Assembly (NCBI GenBank): GCA_030847615.1
Contig: JAUMIR010000003.1
Span: 339,712,256 to 339,776,255 of the forward strand
Source of the DNA: Gambelia wislizenii
Taxonomy: Eukaryota > Chordata > Lepidosauria > Squamata > Crotaphytidae
Reading direction: 5' to 3'
DNA: 64,000 bases
The position numbers and the translations under genes were made by a program. Each line of letters starts with the position of its first letter. The stretch's first letter is position 1. Below the pieces are notes generated by a model. That model worked only from the letters and a program-made list of their open reading frames with translations, ran no database searches and was not told where the DNA came from. This document shows positions 10,621-22,679 of the stretch, in pieces.

Positions 10621-10799
10621 GCATAATAAGGAATTTCAGCAAGTGATGCTCACATGACAAGAAACACCTGCTGAAATTGCCTTTCCTACACTAAATGGTA
10701 AAGGTACTGGAGCCTTGAATTTTATTTCTTGTGGCAACCCTACTGCCAATTTCCTCAAAGCATGCAGGAAGGCTGCGTCAGTGAGACCACCAGTGACTT

Positions 10800-10860
10800 C
10801 AATACAATAATGCAGTTTGATGCTGCTTTAACTATTATGGCTCCATCCTATGGAGATACT
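10800..10860 (+). repeat. End fragment of palindromic small transposon
   Basis: 'AATGCAGTTTGATGCTGCTTTAACTATTATGGCTCCATCCTATGG' matches one arm of the 6223 and 24053 family. Confidence 0.6.
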
Positions 10861-11497
10861 CAGACAAGCATCTGAGGATGGCACAGGAGGTTCTGATCTG
10901 TGGCATGCTGAGAAAGAGAGTGGCTGGGTCAGTACACCTTGCTATTGTTGGGGCTCTAATATTTATGCTCTATTCTGTACCTTGGAGGGATGTGCTGGTT
11001 ACAACAAAGCCTGGATGGCTTTCCCACAGAACAGACAAAAGAAAGCAGAACTCAACTGATTGCTTTAACTGTGGAGAGATAGAACCATGATTGGCTTGTA
11101 ACAACATGATAAGGTTGGACAGGAGGGGTGTGTGAGGAGAGTTTTCTGTAGGGTATGGATTGAGGAATGGTCACTTGATTGTTTGATTGAATTATTGCTT
11201 GAAACGGCCAGGGCTGGGAGAAAGGATTAGCATATACCCCTTAACGACTAGGTTGTTAGCATAAAACATTACATGGGCTTTCCACATAGTCTTAACTTGA
11301 GCTTTCCCACCATTATATTTCTAGACACATCTCAGGTCATCATGACCTTTGACTACCTAAGCCAACATGACCCTAAAAGGTGTCCAATATTTCCAGTTAT
11401 GAAATCTTGCTGGGAAAGATAGTAGGTCTTGCTAACACATTCCTTCACCCCACGCAGATGCTAGTGCATACTTCCAGTCCTGTACTAGAAAGCATCC
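10861..11497. other. Unassigned sequence
   Basis: No gene or element termini are recognised. Confidence 0.4.
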
Positions 11498-11499
11498 TC

Positions 11500-12065
11500 T
11501 GTTTCACAGACTCATACAATCATTGGAAGGAATACAAAGGCCATCTAGTCCAACCCCTTGTCATGCAGAATATACAACTAAAGCACTCCTGAAAAATGCC
11601 CACCCAACCTTTTTTTTAAAGACCTCCAATGAAGAAGAGTTCACCACACTCCAAGGTAATCTATTCCACTCTTGAACAGCTCTTACAGTCAAAAAGTTCT
11701 TCCTAATGTTTATGTGGAATCTGTTTTCATGAATTTGAATCAATTATTTCATGTTCTAGTCTCTGGAGCAGCAGAAAACAAGCTCGCTCCATTTACTAAT
11801 TGTCATTCCTTCACTGATTTAAATATGGGTATCATATCACCTCTCAGTCTTCTCATCTCTAAGCTGAACATACCCAGCTGTCGAAGTTGTTCCTCATAAA
11901 GCTTGGTTTCCAGACCTTTGATCATCTTGGTCACCCTCCTCTGAACATGTTCCAACTTGTCAACATCCTTAATGAACTGCAGTGCCCAGAACTGGATACA
12001 ATATTCCAGGTAAGGTCTGACCAGAGCAAAATAGAGAGGTACTATATTATGACTTCTCTCAATCA
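11500..12065 (-). pseudogene. CR1 LINE 3' fragment
   Basis: On the minus strand this gives decayed C-terminal CR1 ORF2 sequence: 'FH.NIRKNFLTVRAVQEWNRLP' and 'SSLEVFKKK', as in the intact CR1 at 61107-64000. The 3' end lies near 11500. It is 5'-truncated, as is usual for CR1, with stops and shifts. Confidence 0.85.
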
Positions 12066-12079
12066 GGAGCTCATTTACC

Positions 12080-12288
12080 CTACAGAGTTATAGCATTATT
12101 ACTCCACTTTAATTGCCATGGTTCCATCCTATGGAATCTTGGGTTTTGTAGTTTGGTGGGACACTAGAGCTCACTGGCTGAGAATTCTCAATGCCCCTCC
12201 ATAAACTGCCAATTCCATAGGATGGAACCATGGCAATTAAAGTGGAATAGTAGCACTACAATTCTGTAGTGTGAATGTGCTCCTGACA
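12080..12288. mobile_element. Palindromic small transposon
   Basis: The arms mirror each other: CTACAGAGTTATAGCATTATTACTCC on the left and GTAGTGCTACTATTCC (read inverted) on the right. The repeated core is 'CCATGGTTCCATCCTATGGAAT'. Target duplications are not clear. It is related to 45260-45487. Confidence 0.7.
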
Positions 12289-12289
12289 T

Positions 12290-14039
12290 TATGGCTGAGA
12301 TTCTAGATCAGCTACTTATTTAAGTATACTCATACTTAGTTAAGTATGCTTAGTATGTCCTGCCCTACCTCCGCACTCCCAATCTGCTTTACTGAGCAGC
12401 AGCTACTGCAAGTGATAGAGGTTTGTTCTCCTGTCAGTCAAGGTGCAGCATTCTCACATTTCCACCACTTCCCTCCAGAGACCTTTGGTGTGACAATCAG
12501 AAGCAGGATCGCTATCACGATTCCTCTTCACAATGGAAATTGATGGTAGGAGGGAGATGGAAATATTAGGATGTTGTGCCCCACTTGATAGGGGAACAGG
12601 CCTCCCTCACGTGCGACAGCTGCTTGCCAGTAAAACAGGTTTGGGGGACTTTTACAATTGTGGAAACAGTGCCACAATCATCAATATGAATCAGTTCATA
12701 TAGGAGAAATGAGGTGATCACCTTTCTTGAGGTGAATCAGTTCATATAGGAAAAGTGAGGTGATCACCTTTCTTGAGGTGATGATATGGGGGAGGAACCA
12801 TTTAGCATGCAGTAGATTTCAGGGATCTGGTTATATTAAGCATACTCTATTTATCATCCAAGTTGACTTTTTAATATTGGCACCATATACAAGTGATGTC
12901 CGGAAGTCATAAATTTCATATATTCTGTCAAATTACATAGCAATAAGCCATATAATTAACTGTCATTCTCGGTGCAGAAGGCCATATGGTTAGTTAAATC
13001 TAATTTCACATGAAGACAAGGACATTAATAGCTGGCCCATAACTACTGATAGGAGATGGGAATACAAAGAGTTGGGAAGATATATGTACTTTAGAAGTCA
13101 GCATCTGAAGTTCTGATCAATATAAATGTAATTACTCAGTGGCCTTGAGAATAATTAATTTTAATATTTTATGCAGGAATCCCTCTTGATCTATGGCAAA
13201 AAGTAAATGTTACTTCCACACTGCCTCTTGAGATGGGCAGTTGTAATGTTATTTGCCTTCACCTGGTAAATCTATGGAAAGCACAAATGCCATTTTAAAA
13301 ACCGCTGTACTGTTTTTAGCGCTAAATATTTTAATCCTAGGTTAAACACTAAAAAGTCTCATTCAATGCAGAGATAGCCTCTATTTTAATTGGCAAAGAC
13401 AAATCTGAATTGGACTGAACATAAAGGCACATTACTTTATTTTTAATGGTATTTTGGCAATAGTGTGTGAAACAATTGGGAAATAAAAATAAAGCAATAA
13501 ATGGAAACTACAGAGGTTTTTATTATTATTTCCACTGTTTATATTGTTAAAATGTACTACTCAATATTCCATCAGAATTCTCAAAGTAAAACTTTAAAAA
13601 AAGGGAGACTGTGCTCAGCCCTTGTTTCTGAAGCTTTGCAACTGTCCCAGTTTGCTGCTATTCCCCATAGAACTCTAGATTGCTGTTGATTTAGAAGGGG
13701 GAGTGTAAAATATTTATTTATCCATGTATTTATTTTATCCCAATTTTTAGATAAAGGTCTCTCCCAGTGGTTCATGTCAGATAGGGATGGAACTGGTGGG
13801 AGGAGCTTGGAGTGGGAAGGACTGAGGATATAGCTTTACTTGTCACCATACAGAGAAGGCACCAGTTAGGGTAGCCAAGTGGAAAAGAAGACAGGGCTCC
13901 TAAATATTTACTAGTAGTGAGGTTTCCATGCAGCTACAACAGCTGAAATATCTATGTAGCGATTAAAGGTGCAGCAGCCTGATCTCAGAACACATTGATT
14001 TAAAAATATGGCTTGGGTCCAGACATTTTTAAAAGCCTA
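12290..14039. other. Mostly unassigned, low in repeats
   Basis: No exon or RNA gene is recognised. It contains a 46-bp tandem duplication (12688-12779). The AT-rich 12840-13500 stretch is free of repeats I know. A LINE-tail-like TTTATTTATCC tract lies near 13710. Confidence 0.45.
12688..12779. repeat. 46-bp tandem duplication
   Basis: The units 12688-12733 and 12734-12779 differ at only two bases by eye. Each holds the palindrome GAGGTGATCACCTTTC. Confidence 0.9.
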
Positions 14040-14525
14040 TATCTCCCCATATGAGCTTGCCTGAATCTTACAATCTTTGAGAGAGGGCATATTCTCTATC
14101 AACCTCCTCCTCCCCAGTCTATGCTAGGTGAGGATGCAGACAAGACCCTTCGCGGCGGCTGCTCCTAGGCTATGGAACTCCCTCCCAATGGAGGTTCAAT
14201 TTGCCCCCTCTCTGTTGTCTTTTCGACAGAAGGCAAAGACCCTCCTGTTTAAATTGGCCTTTAGACTTAGCTAACCAGGGTAGAGGGACATGCAAACTGG
14301 GTGCACTGCTTTTTTAAATGTGTAATATCTATTTCCTGTGTTTTAATTGATTTTTTTAAAATTAATGTCTTAAAAGTAGTTTTTTTAATTGGATTGATGG
14401 TTTCATCCTTTTTAAACTTTTGTACTCCATATTGTTTTAGCTGTTCTTTTAAAAATTATATTGTAAGCTGCTTTGAGTTCCATTTGGGAGAAAGGCAGGA
14501 TACAAATCAGGTAAATAAAATAAAT
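14040..14525 (+). pseudogene. L2-like LINE 3' end (ORF2 C-terminus and tail)
   Basis: Plus-strand translation gives 'APRLWNSLPMEVQFAPSLLS', then 'FRQKAKTLLFKLAF', the hallmark C-terminal end of L2-clade ORF2 proteins. Stops follow, then a T-rich 3' UTR and the tail 'GTAAGCTGCTTTGAGTTCC...AAATAAAATAAATAAAT'. It is 5'-truncated. Confidence 0.75.
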
Positions 14526-14614
14526 AAATAATAAAAATAATTTATTGCCCATAATTTTCAACACACCATTTTCATCAACAATGTCAAAAATAGTCATTTT
14601 AAACATTTTGGTAT

Positions 14615-15150
14615 CACTGGTTAGATCTGTGAGTTAAGGATATCACCTGGAGTACTGTGTCCAGTTCTGGGCACCACAATTCAGGAAAGATATTGACAAG
14701 CTGGAATGTGTCTAGAGAAGGGCGACCAGGATGGTGGGAGGTCTGGAAGCCATGTCCTATGAGGAGCAGCTTAGGGAGCTGAGCATGTTTAGTCTGGAGA
14801 AGAGAATTGCCCATAGGGGACATGATAACCATGTTAAAATATTTGAAGGGATATCATACTGAGGATAGAGCAGGCTTGTTTTCTGCTGCTCTAGAGACTA
14901 GGACACGGAGCAATGGGTTCAAACTACAGGAAAAGAGATTCCACCTAAACATTAGGAAGAAATTCCTGACAGTAAGAGCTGTTCGGAAGTGGAATGCACT
15001 CCCTCAGAGTGTGGTGGAGTCTCCTTCTTTGGAGGTTTTTAAACAGAGGCTGGATGGCCATGTATCAGGAATGATTTGATTGTGTGTTCCTGCATGGCAG
15101 AGGGTTGGACTGGATGGCCCTTGAGGTCTCTTCCAACTCTATGATTCTAT
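14615..15150 (+). pseudogene. CR1 LINE 3' fragment
   Basis: It encodes the CR1 C-terminal region in the plus direction ('RGDMITMLKYLKGYHTEDRA', then 'RKKFLTVRAVRKWNALP'), open from 14807 to 15079. It ends in the CR1 tail ATGATTCTATGATT at 15141-15154. It is 5'-truncated and less decayed than the copy at 11500. Confidence 0.9.
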
Positions 15151-15158
15151 GATTTTAT

Positions 15159-15723
15159 GGACTTTATCAGATGAACCTTCAAAAATGTTTCTTTCCCACC
15201 ACATTTCACACCATACTTGTCCCAGCACGATAACTCTTACCTGTAATAGTGAGAAAAAGCAGCCCCAGCATTACCGGAGCACAAATGCTAGCTCTATTTA
15301 CTTCCACGTTTATGATCTCAGTGATTCTCGCAAGAAGATGTGAGGGCAGTAAAAAAATTTAAAAGAAAATTAACACACAAAAAATACACACAAGCACAGA
15401 AACACACTTTACAAGTTCAAAGTAAACCGAGCGGGTTCATTAAAAATAAAAGCATCCCCTACCTGGCTTTTGTGTTCTCACCCAGAAGTGTTCTGCCCAT
15501 TGATACTGTAATCACGAGAGGACAATGATGTGTGGTTTCAAATGTAGGCAATATTGGCAAAAAATCACCATGGGAGATCTATTGATGGCTTGCCGCAGCA
15601 ATAAAAAAGAATGCCTTTTTGACCAGACGAAAATGCAAAAGCATGACATTGTCTAGTACGCACACCCTTTCCAGTTAATTTGGCATTCTTATAATGCCAT
15701 TTTTGCCATGTCTGATAAAGTCC
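15159..15723. mobile_element. Small transposon, GGACTTTATCAGA ends, TAT duplication (565 bp)
   Basis: The ends are GGACTTTATCAGATG and CATGTCTGATAAAGTCC. They are flanked by exact TAT at 15156-15158 and 15724-15726. It inserted just beyond the tail of the neighbouring CR1. It is non-coding and belongs with 33467-34028, 49141-49709 and 58678-58977. Confidence 0.9.
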
Positions 15724-16082
15724 TATTTTACTGTACTTAATTCATTTGGATAATTTGGGTAGTGGCATCCATTTTTGGTCATTTTAATTGTCTTTTAAAT
15801 TTAAAAGTTATGCATCACTAACATGTTGCTAATGACTAACAAATTAATTATATAGCATTCACAAGAACACATCACTTCAACAAATCAATTTCCAAGTTAA
15901 TGAGAGCATTAATGCATTAGTGTTGATGCTACAAATTCTCAGCTCCCTGCCCTCTTTTTTAACCTGTGATCATCTTCCCTTACTCAGTTCTGTTCAGCCA
16001 TGGATTCATTGGAGGCTATGGGCAAAGCACAGTTCCTTGGTCTCATTTATTCACCTATATAAGGGAGGGCCTAAATACCCTA

Positions 16083-16290
16083 AAGGCACCAGATCCTGTC
16101 TGATCTTAGAAGCTAGGCAGGATCAGTCCTGGTTAGTACTTGGGTGGGAGACCAATGAATACCCAGTGCTATATTTCAGAGGAAGGAACCAGCAAAACTA
16201 CCTCTGAGTATTCCTTGCCTAAGAAAACCCTATGAAATTCATGGGGTCACCATAAGTCGACAGGTGACTTAAAGACACACATGCATAAAG
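16083..16290 (+). mobile_element. 5S-rRNA-derived SINE
   Basis: The head 'GATCTTAGAAGCTAGGCAGGATCAGTCCTGGTTAGTACTTGGGTGGGAGACC' strongly resembles the 3' half of 5S rRNA, with its internal promoter region. The body ends 'AACCCTATGAAATTCATGGGGTCACCATAAGTCGACAGGTGACTT'. It is not a functional 5S gene, since the 5' part differs and SINE body follows. A minus-strand copy is at 23612. Confidence 0.85.
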
Positions 16291-16955
16291 TAGGAGTAGT
16301 CATGGATAACCTTGCAGGGTTTTTAAAAGTATGAACAATATATGGTGCAAATAAAAATGAAGGTAGTATGAGCAGGATGCATCTCTGCAGTGCCTATGAC
16401 ATTCTGAAATATGTTGCCATAGCAGGCAGTGATTGGGTGTGAATGACATTTATTCATTGTGTGTGAATGTCATTTAGTCTTCATGAAGGGCTGCCTGATT
16501 GCTGTGACTGTTTTGCCTGAATGACTGACTCCCTGTTGCTCTGTCCATCTGTCACCTTACTATTTTGGACTCTGTTCTTGATCCAAGTGACTAAGATGCT
16601 AACTGGATACAGAGACATTATCACCCTCTCCCATACGCCCTGACAAGACAGACATGTGGTGACATGCACCTAGTTGTTTATGATCACAATAGTACATTAT
16701 CTTTATCATTTCTCTCCCCCTCCCCATCTTCTCCAGAGAAATATTAAATACAACTTGTGAGTGGTGATGGTTAAATATGGGTTTGACAAGGTACTTTATT
16801 TACAGAGAGCTTGGTAAAAGAGGTTTGCGGAGGAATTATTGGAAGAACAAGAATATGTTTGTGTTATTTGGAGATGAGTCAAATAACCATAGCGCCATGT
16901 TAATCAGGATAAAAGGACTACAATCCTTTAACAGAGCCTTCCCAAAACAGCTGCC
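16291..16955. other. Unassigned sequence
   Basis: No gene or clear element is seen. Confidence 0.4.
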
Positions 16956-16959
16956 TTCC

Positions 16960-17185
16960 AGAGGTTGCAGACAGTAATTCCCATCATCCCCAGCCAGCCT
17001 GGCCAATAAATAAGGTAGTCTTTTACAAGGGTAGCAAGTCTGTAACTCTCCAGATATTTTTGGATTCCAGCTCCCATGAGCCCCAACCAATTTAGCAAAA
17101 GGTCAGAGGTGATGATAGCCATAGTCCAACAATAGTCCAACAACATCTGGAGGGCCAGTTTCCCCACCTTTGCAGCCTTGCTTTA
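16960..17185. repeat. Interspersed repeat with 'TTCCAGCTCCCATGAG...AGTCCAACAACATCTGGAGGG'
   Basis: This phrase also occurs near 36270-36310 and, decayed, at 38570-38700. The partly inverted organisation suggests an old DNA transposon. The class is not assigned. Confidence 0.5.
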
Positions 17186-17929
17186 AAAGCCCTAGTTCAA
17201 CATTATAACCACTTAGTGAAAATTTGGGCTGTCACCAAAATGGCCCACCGTTAGCAGCACGATCCATATGTTGCCAGCCTTCCAGGATTTATTATTATCT
17301 TTAAGCTTTTAAAGATACAGGTTTCCACAAGGGCAGAATAGCAATAACCCCCTGACTCAGGAATGAACTGGGTGTGTGTGTCTGGTTGAGACACATGCCT
17401 GGAAATTACAATGCTCCCCAACTGCAAAGCTGAAGAATAATATAAGATTCAGGAAAGTCGGCTAAACAGAATTTTCTCCAAGCAAAGATTTATACTATGA
17501 TGAAAGGTCCATTGATGGCCTATGCTGAACAGGGAAAAAGAACACCCTCGCCCCCTCGGCTGGTGATTTACTGCATTTGATTTACTGCATTTGTAAATAT
17601 TCAAAATCCAGTCTCCTTTATTAAAATACTTGTAAACTGACAGGTTGTATAAACAAGAATATATAATGCTGATTGCTGGGCACTAACACAAAATCTCAGC
17701 AGCATTCATTTGTCTCCATGGTCCTTTGGCAAAATTGCTGGTATGCAAAGCTGTCCGTGTTTGAAGTTAACATGCAGCCATGCTTCTGAATCAACATGGT
17801 GGCCAAGAGTGAATTACTCGCGTTATTCTCAACAAGTTGTGGCTGCTGCACAGTATTTTTTTAAACTGTGCATATGCAGTGATGGCAAAAAGTATAATTT
17901 CTTTGCTGCTACTATTGCCTTCCAATGAG
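17186..17929. other. Unassigned sequence
   Basis: No exon or element is recognised; there is a small direct repeat of 'GATTTACTGCATTTG' near 17564-17592. Confidence 0.4.
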
Positions 17930-18690
17930 CTCTCACTTGTGTGGACTTACTCTGAATCATCTGCCATTGTCTCTTTAGTCTCTGTCCCACTCATTTCATC
18001 GCCACCAGCTCCGTAGTGAACAAGGAGAATCATTTGGCTCTACTTTGTGTGAGGGGATGCTTAGGGGCAATCGTATCCACTGCCCTGGCCATTTCCCTGT
18101 TCCAGAGATCAGCCAGGGCTTCAACAGGATCACCTGCCAAAGCAACAGGAAACTCCCTAAGAGCCATCAAGAATCCATCTGGATCCACAAGTCTCCTGAG
18201 GTGGACCATCTTTCTTGGTCCCCCATCCCTGCGGAGGCTTTGAATCCCAGTGAGTCTAATCTAAACCCTAGCAGGCAGTGATCAGTTCATGACGGTGGAA
18301 CTACCATCATCCTGCCCAGACAGAAAGCCATGTCCAGAGTGGGTCCTGCAGCATGAGTGGCAACAGATACGACTTGGGACATCCCCATCGTTGTCATGGC
18401 AGACATGAAGTCCTGAGCTGCTCCTGACAAAGAGATTTCCATATGGATATTTAAGTCCCCCAGTACAAGACAAGGTGACTCCAATACCACTGCTGAGACC
18501 AACTCAGCCAGCTCAGGCAGTGAGACTGTTGAGCAGCAGAGTGGGCGGTACACCAACAGTTTCCCTATTCTGTCCGGGCTACCCACCTTCAAAAATGCAC
18601 ATTCAAACTCAGGAGACTGTGGGACAGGGCACTGGGTGGTTCTCCCTACTACCATAATAATAGGACTGCCTCCCCACACCACATCTCCCT
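17930..18690 (-). pseudogene. L2-like LINE fragment: endonuclease C-terminus and linker
   Basis: The minus strand is open over 131 codons (18682-18287). It encodes the second half of an apurinic-type endonuclease: 'LPELAELVSAVVLESPCLVL', then 'GDLNIHME', then '...TLDMAFC'. The following frame gives 'EFPVALAGDPVEALADLWNREMARAVDTIAPK', the L2-clade linker before the RT. The RT itself is absent, so the copy is truncated on both sides. Confidence 0.8.
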
Positions 18691-18879
18691 CTACCCATCA
18701 TCATTGCTATGGTTGCTCCCTTGGCTGCTTCCCCTCCCATACTTTCCATATAATACATTCTCTCTTGCTAGCAGGCAGGTTATTTTTTAAAAATAAAAGA
18801 AAATGCACTCTTTCCCTCTTAACCCAAGGGCTGGTCCTTGGGCCTCACTCCATCCCTGAAGCAGCTCCCCCAAAGGGAC

Positions 18880-19190
18880 AGCTCCCCCAAAGGGACAACC
18901 CCCTTCGGTGTCGCTTCAGTGGTGGGCCCGCTGCAGCAGGCACCCAGCTTATATCCCCATGCAAAGGGAACAGGTGGTCCTATCTGGCTTATTAGCCAGT
19001 AGCTAGCCAAGTACCTGATGCCTGGTTTTGCAGGGAGTGCAGATGTCTAGAACAAACAGCAGTCCAACAGCTGAGGTGAAGAGCAGCAAGCAAGCAGGTT
19101 GGCAGGCAGGCAGGCATCCTTCCGGGGTGGTGGAGATGATGGTGGTGTTCTTTTCCTTCCCACGTGCTGGCTCCCCCCACTGTCTCCAAG
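18880..19190 (+). repeat. Interspersed repeat, copy 2 (compare 525-1075)
   Basis: It shares with 525-1075 an 'ACAACCCCCTTCGG...GTGGTGGGC...CTTATATCCCC' section and a 'GGTGGAGATGATGGTGGTG' tract. The GGCAGGCAGGCAGG run is a small microsatellite. Confidence 0.5.
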
Positions 19191-19951
19191 GAGATTTCTT
19201 GGCATTTATATAAAGAAGAATAATATTGATAGAATGCCTTTTGTATATTTGCATTGTCTTTTATTACAGCTTTTCCTTCTTGTAATTTTAATATCGTTTT
19301 CTTTTCTTTTTCTTTTTGCATCTTATATGCCAACCACTTTCCTGGTTTATTTGTAAATTTGATTTTTTGTTTTGTTTTACATAATTCACCTTTATTTCCA
19401 TTTCCTTCACCATTAGCATAGATAACTGCCTCAGTAAAATCTTAATTTGGTTTGTAATAATTGTTTTTGTTGGAGACTTCACTAATTCTTCTTCCTTTTT
19501 TAAATCTCATCCAGAATCAAATTCATTTTCTCTTGTCTCTTCTTTTTAAGTTCAACATTATGTTGGATGAAACATTTTCTCAAGAAAGTTTTACTCATAT
19601 CCCAAACTGCTGTGACATCTGTACCTTTATTCAAATTATTCCCAAAAGATTATTTTATTTTATTTTTTACAGTCCTTCACTGCCTTATCATTCTGTAACA
19701 ATATTTCATTCTGTCTCCATCTAAAAGTACCATTTTTCCTTCAAAAAGTTAACGTGACTGGATTATGATCTGAAAAGGTTTTTTGTAACATCTCTACCTT
19801 GTAGACATTAACAATGAAAATGTTAGAAATTCAGATCATTTCTATTCTTGAAAAAGATCTATGTCTTTCAGAAAAGTAAGTAAAAATATTCTCTAGAATC
19901 ACTATCTTTGTATGTACATATATATCAACCATATCCAAATTATCCATTAAG

Positions 19952-20300
19952 TAAAAAAAAAAAAAAGCGATACAAAGACTCCCTGAAACAACATCTCAGG
20001 CTTGGCCAAATTGATCACCAACAGTGGTCCACCCTGGCCTCACATCGGGAGGCATGGAGACACACTATCCACAATGCTGCAGCCTTATTTGAGAACTCAC
20101 GCCGAACAAGTCTTGAAGAGAAACGACAACACAGAAAGGATCACAACCCAAAAACATTACCCAAGGAGACCTTCTGCTGTGCTTTCTGCAACCGGACTTG
20201 TTTATCTCGGATTGGCCTTTTTAGTCATCAGCACGCTTGCAGCGTGGGATGAGTCCTTCTTGAATCTTTGTTTGCGAAGAAAAGTCAGAGAGAGAAAAAA
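19952..20300 (+). pseudogene. Non-LTR retrotransposon 3' ORF fragment with Cys/His finger
   Basis: The plus strand has an open stretch to a stop at 20250-20252: 'KRYKDSLKQHLRLGQID', 'WSTLASHREAWRHTIHNAAA', then 'CCAFCNRTCLSRIGLFSHQHAC'. A C-x2-C plus H finger after a basic helix is seen at the C-terminus of some non-LTR ORF2 proteins. I cannot name the clade. It ends in an A-rich tract near 20298 and lies in the opposite orientation inside the L1. Confidence 0.6.
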
Positions 20301-20442
20301 AACCCACCAAAAATGTTTGGTAACTTGCCTTGTGAAATGTTAATGTTTTTCTCAAAAGCTCTGTCTTTAAGTGGAAAAACCACCCCATTTCAGTCTCCCA
20401 TAAGACATCAATTTTCATACAAAAAGTCCAACAGCCTTTATA

Positions 20443-20670
20443 CAGTTGTCCCTCCATATTTACAGATTTGGCATTCACAGATTTAAGTATTCACAGCTTG
20501 AAAATATTCTTAAAAAATAATAATCCAAAAAGCAAACCTTGATTTTGCCATCTTATATAAGGCACACCATTTTGCTATGCCATTGCATATAATGGGACTT
20601 GAGTATTCACGGATTGGGTATTCAGGGGGGTTCCTGGAACCAAACCCCAGCAAATGTGAAGGGACAACTG
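20443..20670. mobile_element. Tigger-like element, CAGTTGTCCCTCC ends
   Basis: The ends CAGTTGTCCCTC and GAAGGGACAACTG are inverted. They are flanked by TA (20441-20442 and 20671-20672). It is inserted in the L1 endonuclease region and is non-coding. Confidence 0.9.
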
Positions 20671-22313
20671 TATAAGTTTCTTATAAAATGCTGCTTTACA
20701 TTCATTTGGGCAGTAAATCCCCATTACCAAAGATTTGACTCTCCGGCAGGTTAAGTCTCCACCCCAATACATCTACCATATTCATAAGTCAATATCAATT
20801 TTGGACATAGTTGAGGGTTTATATACAAAACAACTCCATTTCTTTTTAAATCCTGCTGAAATAAATCCTTTACCTAAATAATTATAAGTCAAAAATTTTG
20901 TATCCTTTTTTCTAATATGTGTTTCTTGTAAACAAATTACATCCTGTTTAAATTTTTCAAGTAATGATTATTTCTTCTTTTGGGGGGCATTTGCCTCATT
21001 TATATTCCACCTTAGACATTTGTAATCCATAATTACGCTTGCAGTTCAGAAGAATCCATACTTGCAGCAACCAGTGTAGAAAGATCCACTTCCTGTTGTG
21101 TCTGTTGCAGTTCTTCTGTAGTGTCATCTGTCATTTCTGTTTGCATTTCATCCAAGTCACCTTTGAATTCTTCCAAAAATTACCTTGCTTTCTGTACAGA
21201 ATTCAGTTGAAATCTTTGTTGTTTGAAGGTAAAAATCACGATTTCCAACTTATCCCATCTAAATGGACTCCTTTTCTGTTTAACTTTAGCTGTCAGGAGG
21301 AGTATTTGTTTCTCTTACACAATATCCTAATATGAATATTCACTATAAGCACTATAACATCAATGTTGTTCATCTTCAGTCTGGTCTCAAAATGCTGCAG
21401 TATGACTTGGTCTCTAAATTATTTTCCTAACTAAGTGGACAAGTACATCCCTTGGGACATTTCTTCATCTTGCAAACCATGTGTCAATCCTGTAGACTTC
21501 ATCAGTCTCTAGTTCTATGTCATCTTTGTCTTTTTCCAAAAAATCTTGCTAGAGATTTAACCATCTTTTCTCCAGGATCCTCCGAAACTGCTCTAAATCT
21601 TAAACAAAACTCTTTTTCTCTCAATTCCAAAAGTGCCAAATTTCCAAATTTATTCCCATCTCTTTATTTATATTCTCTGTTTTACTTTCCAAAATTCCAC
21701 TTTATCATTAATTAGTTTTACATCCTTAGCCAATTGCATTACTGTTTCTTTGATTTCTTTGATCTCCTTTTCCAAATTTTCTTTCAAGTCCTCTTTCATT
21801 TTTACCATGTCATTTCTCATCACTCAAATCTCATCAGTCAACTTCTATAACATTTCTGGAGAACCTACCCTTTCTACTGGCTGGTCTTCAGGCCTCCTCC
21901 TTGTTTTCATAATTTTTGTTTTTAATGGTTGACATAATCAATACATCCAAATAGATATACAACAATCGCAAGGCTGTTAATCAAAGCAAGCCTCTTGTAT
22001 TTTTTCCTTTAATTTGCCTTTCTATTAAGTTAACAATTTAGTCCCAATACACTCTCTGTAGTTCCAAAAAGCACAGCATGGCTATTCTTAGCCTTATCTT
22101 CTTGTTTTGTTATTTCCACCAATTGGCTACTTCCTTTTAAAATAAACAATCCATATTCCCATGGAGTTCTGGTCTCTTTACCTAGTTAGCTTCAATATTC
22201 TCAAGGTACATTCATCAAAAACAAAATAAGAAGACTTCTATTTTTTAAAAAAGTTATTGTCCCCTTGTCCATTTATAACTCTACTGAGCCACAGCTTGTA
22301 AACTAAAGTCTTA

Positions 22314-22650
22314 GGACATTTTCAGACACGGAAAAACAGCTTCTTGCTGCGCAAGCAGCCTCCGGAACAGTATCAAGGCTGCTGCGTGGCAAGGGTCCAT
22401 TTTGGATGACACTGTTTCTCTCTCGGCATCGTCCGTGACTGTTGCGGCCAGCACTGGAGGCAGCCGCGCTATTTTTTACTCACGGTCAACTTTTGTGAGT
22501 AAAAAATAGCGCGGCCGCCTCCAGTGCTGGCTGCAACAGTCACGGACGATGCCGAGAGAGAAACGGCATCGTCCAAAATGGACCCTTGCCACGCAGCAGC
22601 CTCAATACTGTTCCGGAGGCTGCTTGCGCGGCAAGAAGCTGTTTTTCGTC
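22314..22650. mobile_element. Foldback element, GC-rich arms, right end eroded
   Basis: TTA precedes GGACATTTTCAGACACGG. The two arms are almost perfectly complementary, meeting at TTTACTCACGGTCAACTTTTGTGAGTAAA. The right arm stops at CTGTTTTTCGTC, having lost about 15 terminal bases, followed by TTTA. The arms include the shared block 'GGCATCGTCCGTGACTGTTG'. It is the same family as 6339 and 34692. Confidence 0.85.
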
Positions 22651-22679
22651 TTTATTTTCTCCCTTCTTGTTTACAAAAA

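Larger units (their letters stand above)
19190..22260 (-). pseudogene. Decayed L1 LINE (ORF1, endonuclease, start of RT region)
   Basis: Read on the minus strand, 21950-21300 gives lysine- and glutamate-rich ORF1 coiled-coil sequence. From 21015 to 20676 comes the L1 endonuclease: 'RWNINEANAPQKKK', 'DVICLQETHIRKKDTKF', 'GIYCPNECKAAFYKKLI'. From 19870 to 19190 come 'SDHNPVTLTF', 'ELVKSPTKTIITNQIKIL' and 'HSINIILLYINAKKSPW', the region before the L1 RT. Frames are broken throughout and the RT is missing. Insertions at 20443-20670 and 19952-20300 split it. Confidence 0.8.

Noticed and set aside
16083..16290. A 5S rRNA gene
   Set aside because: Only the 3' half resembles 5S rRNA, with substitutions, and SINE body follows, so it is a SINE.
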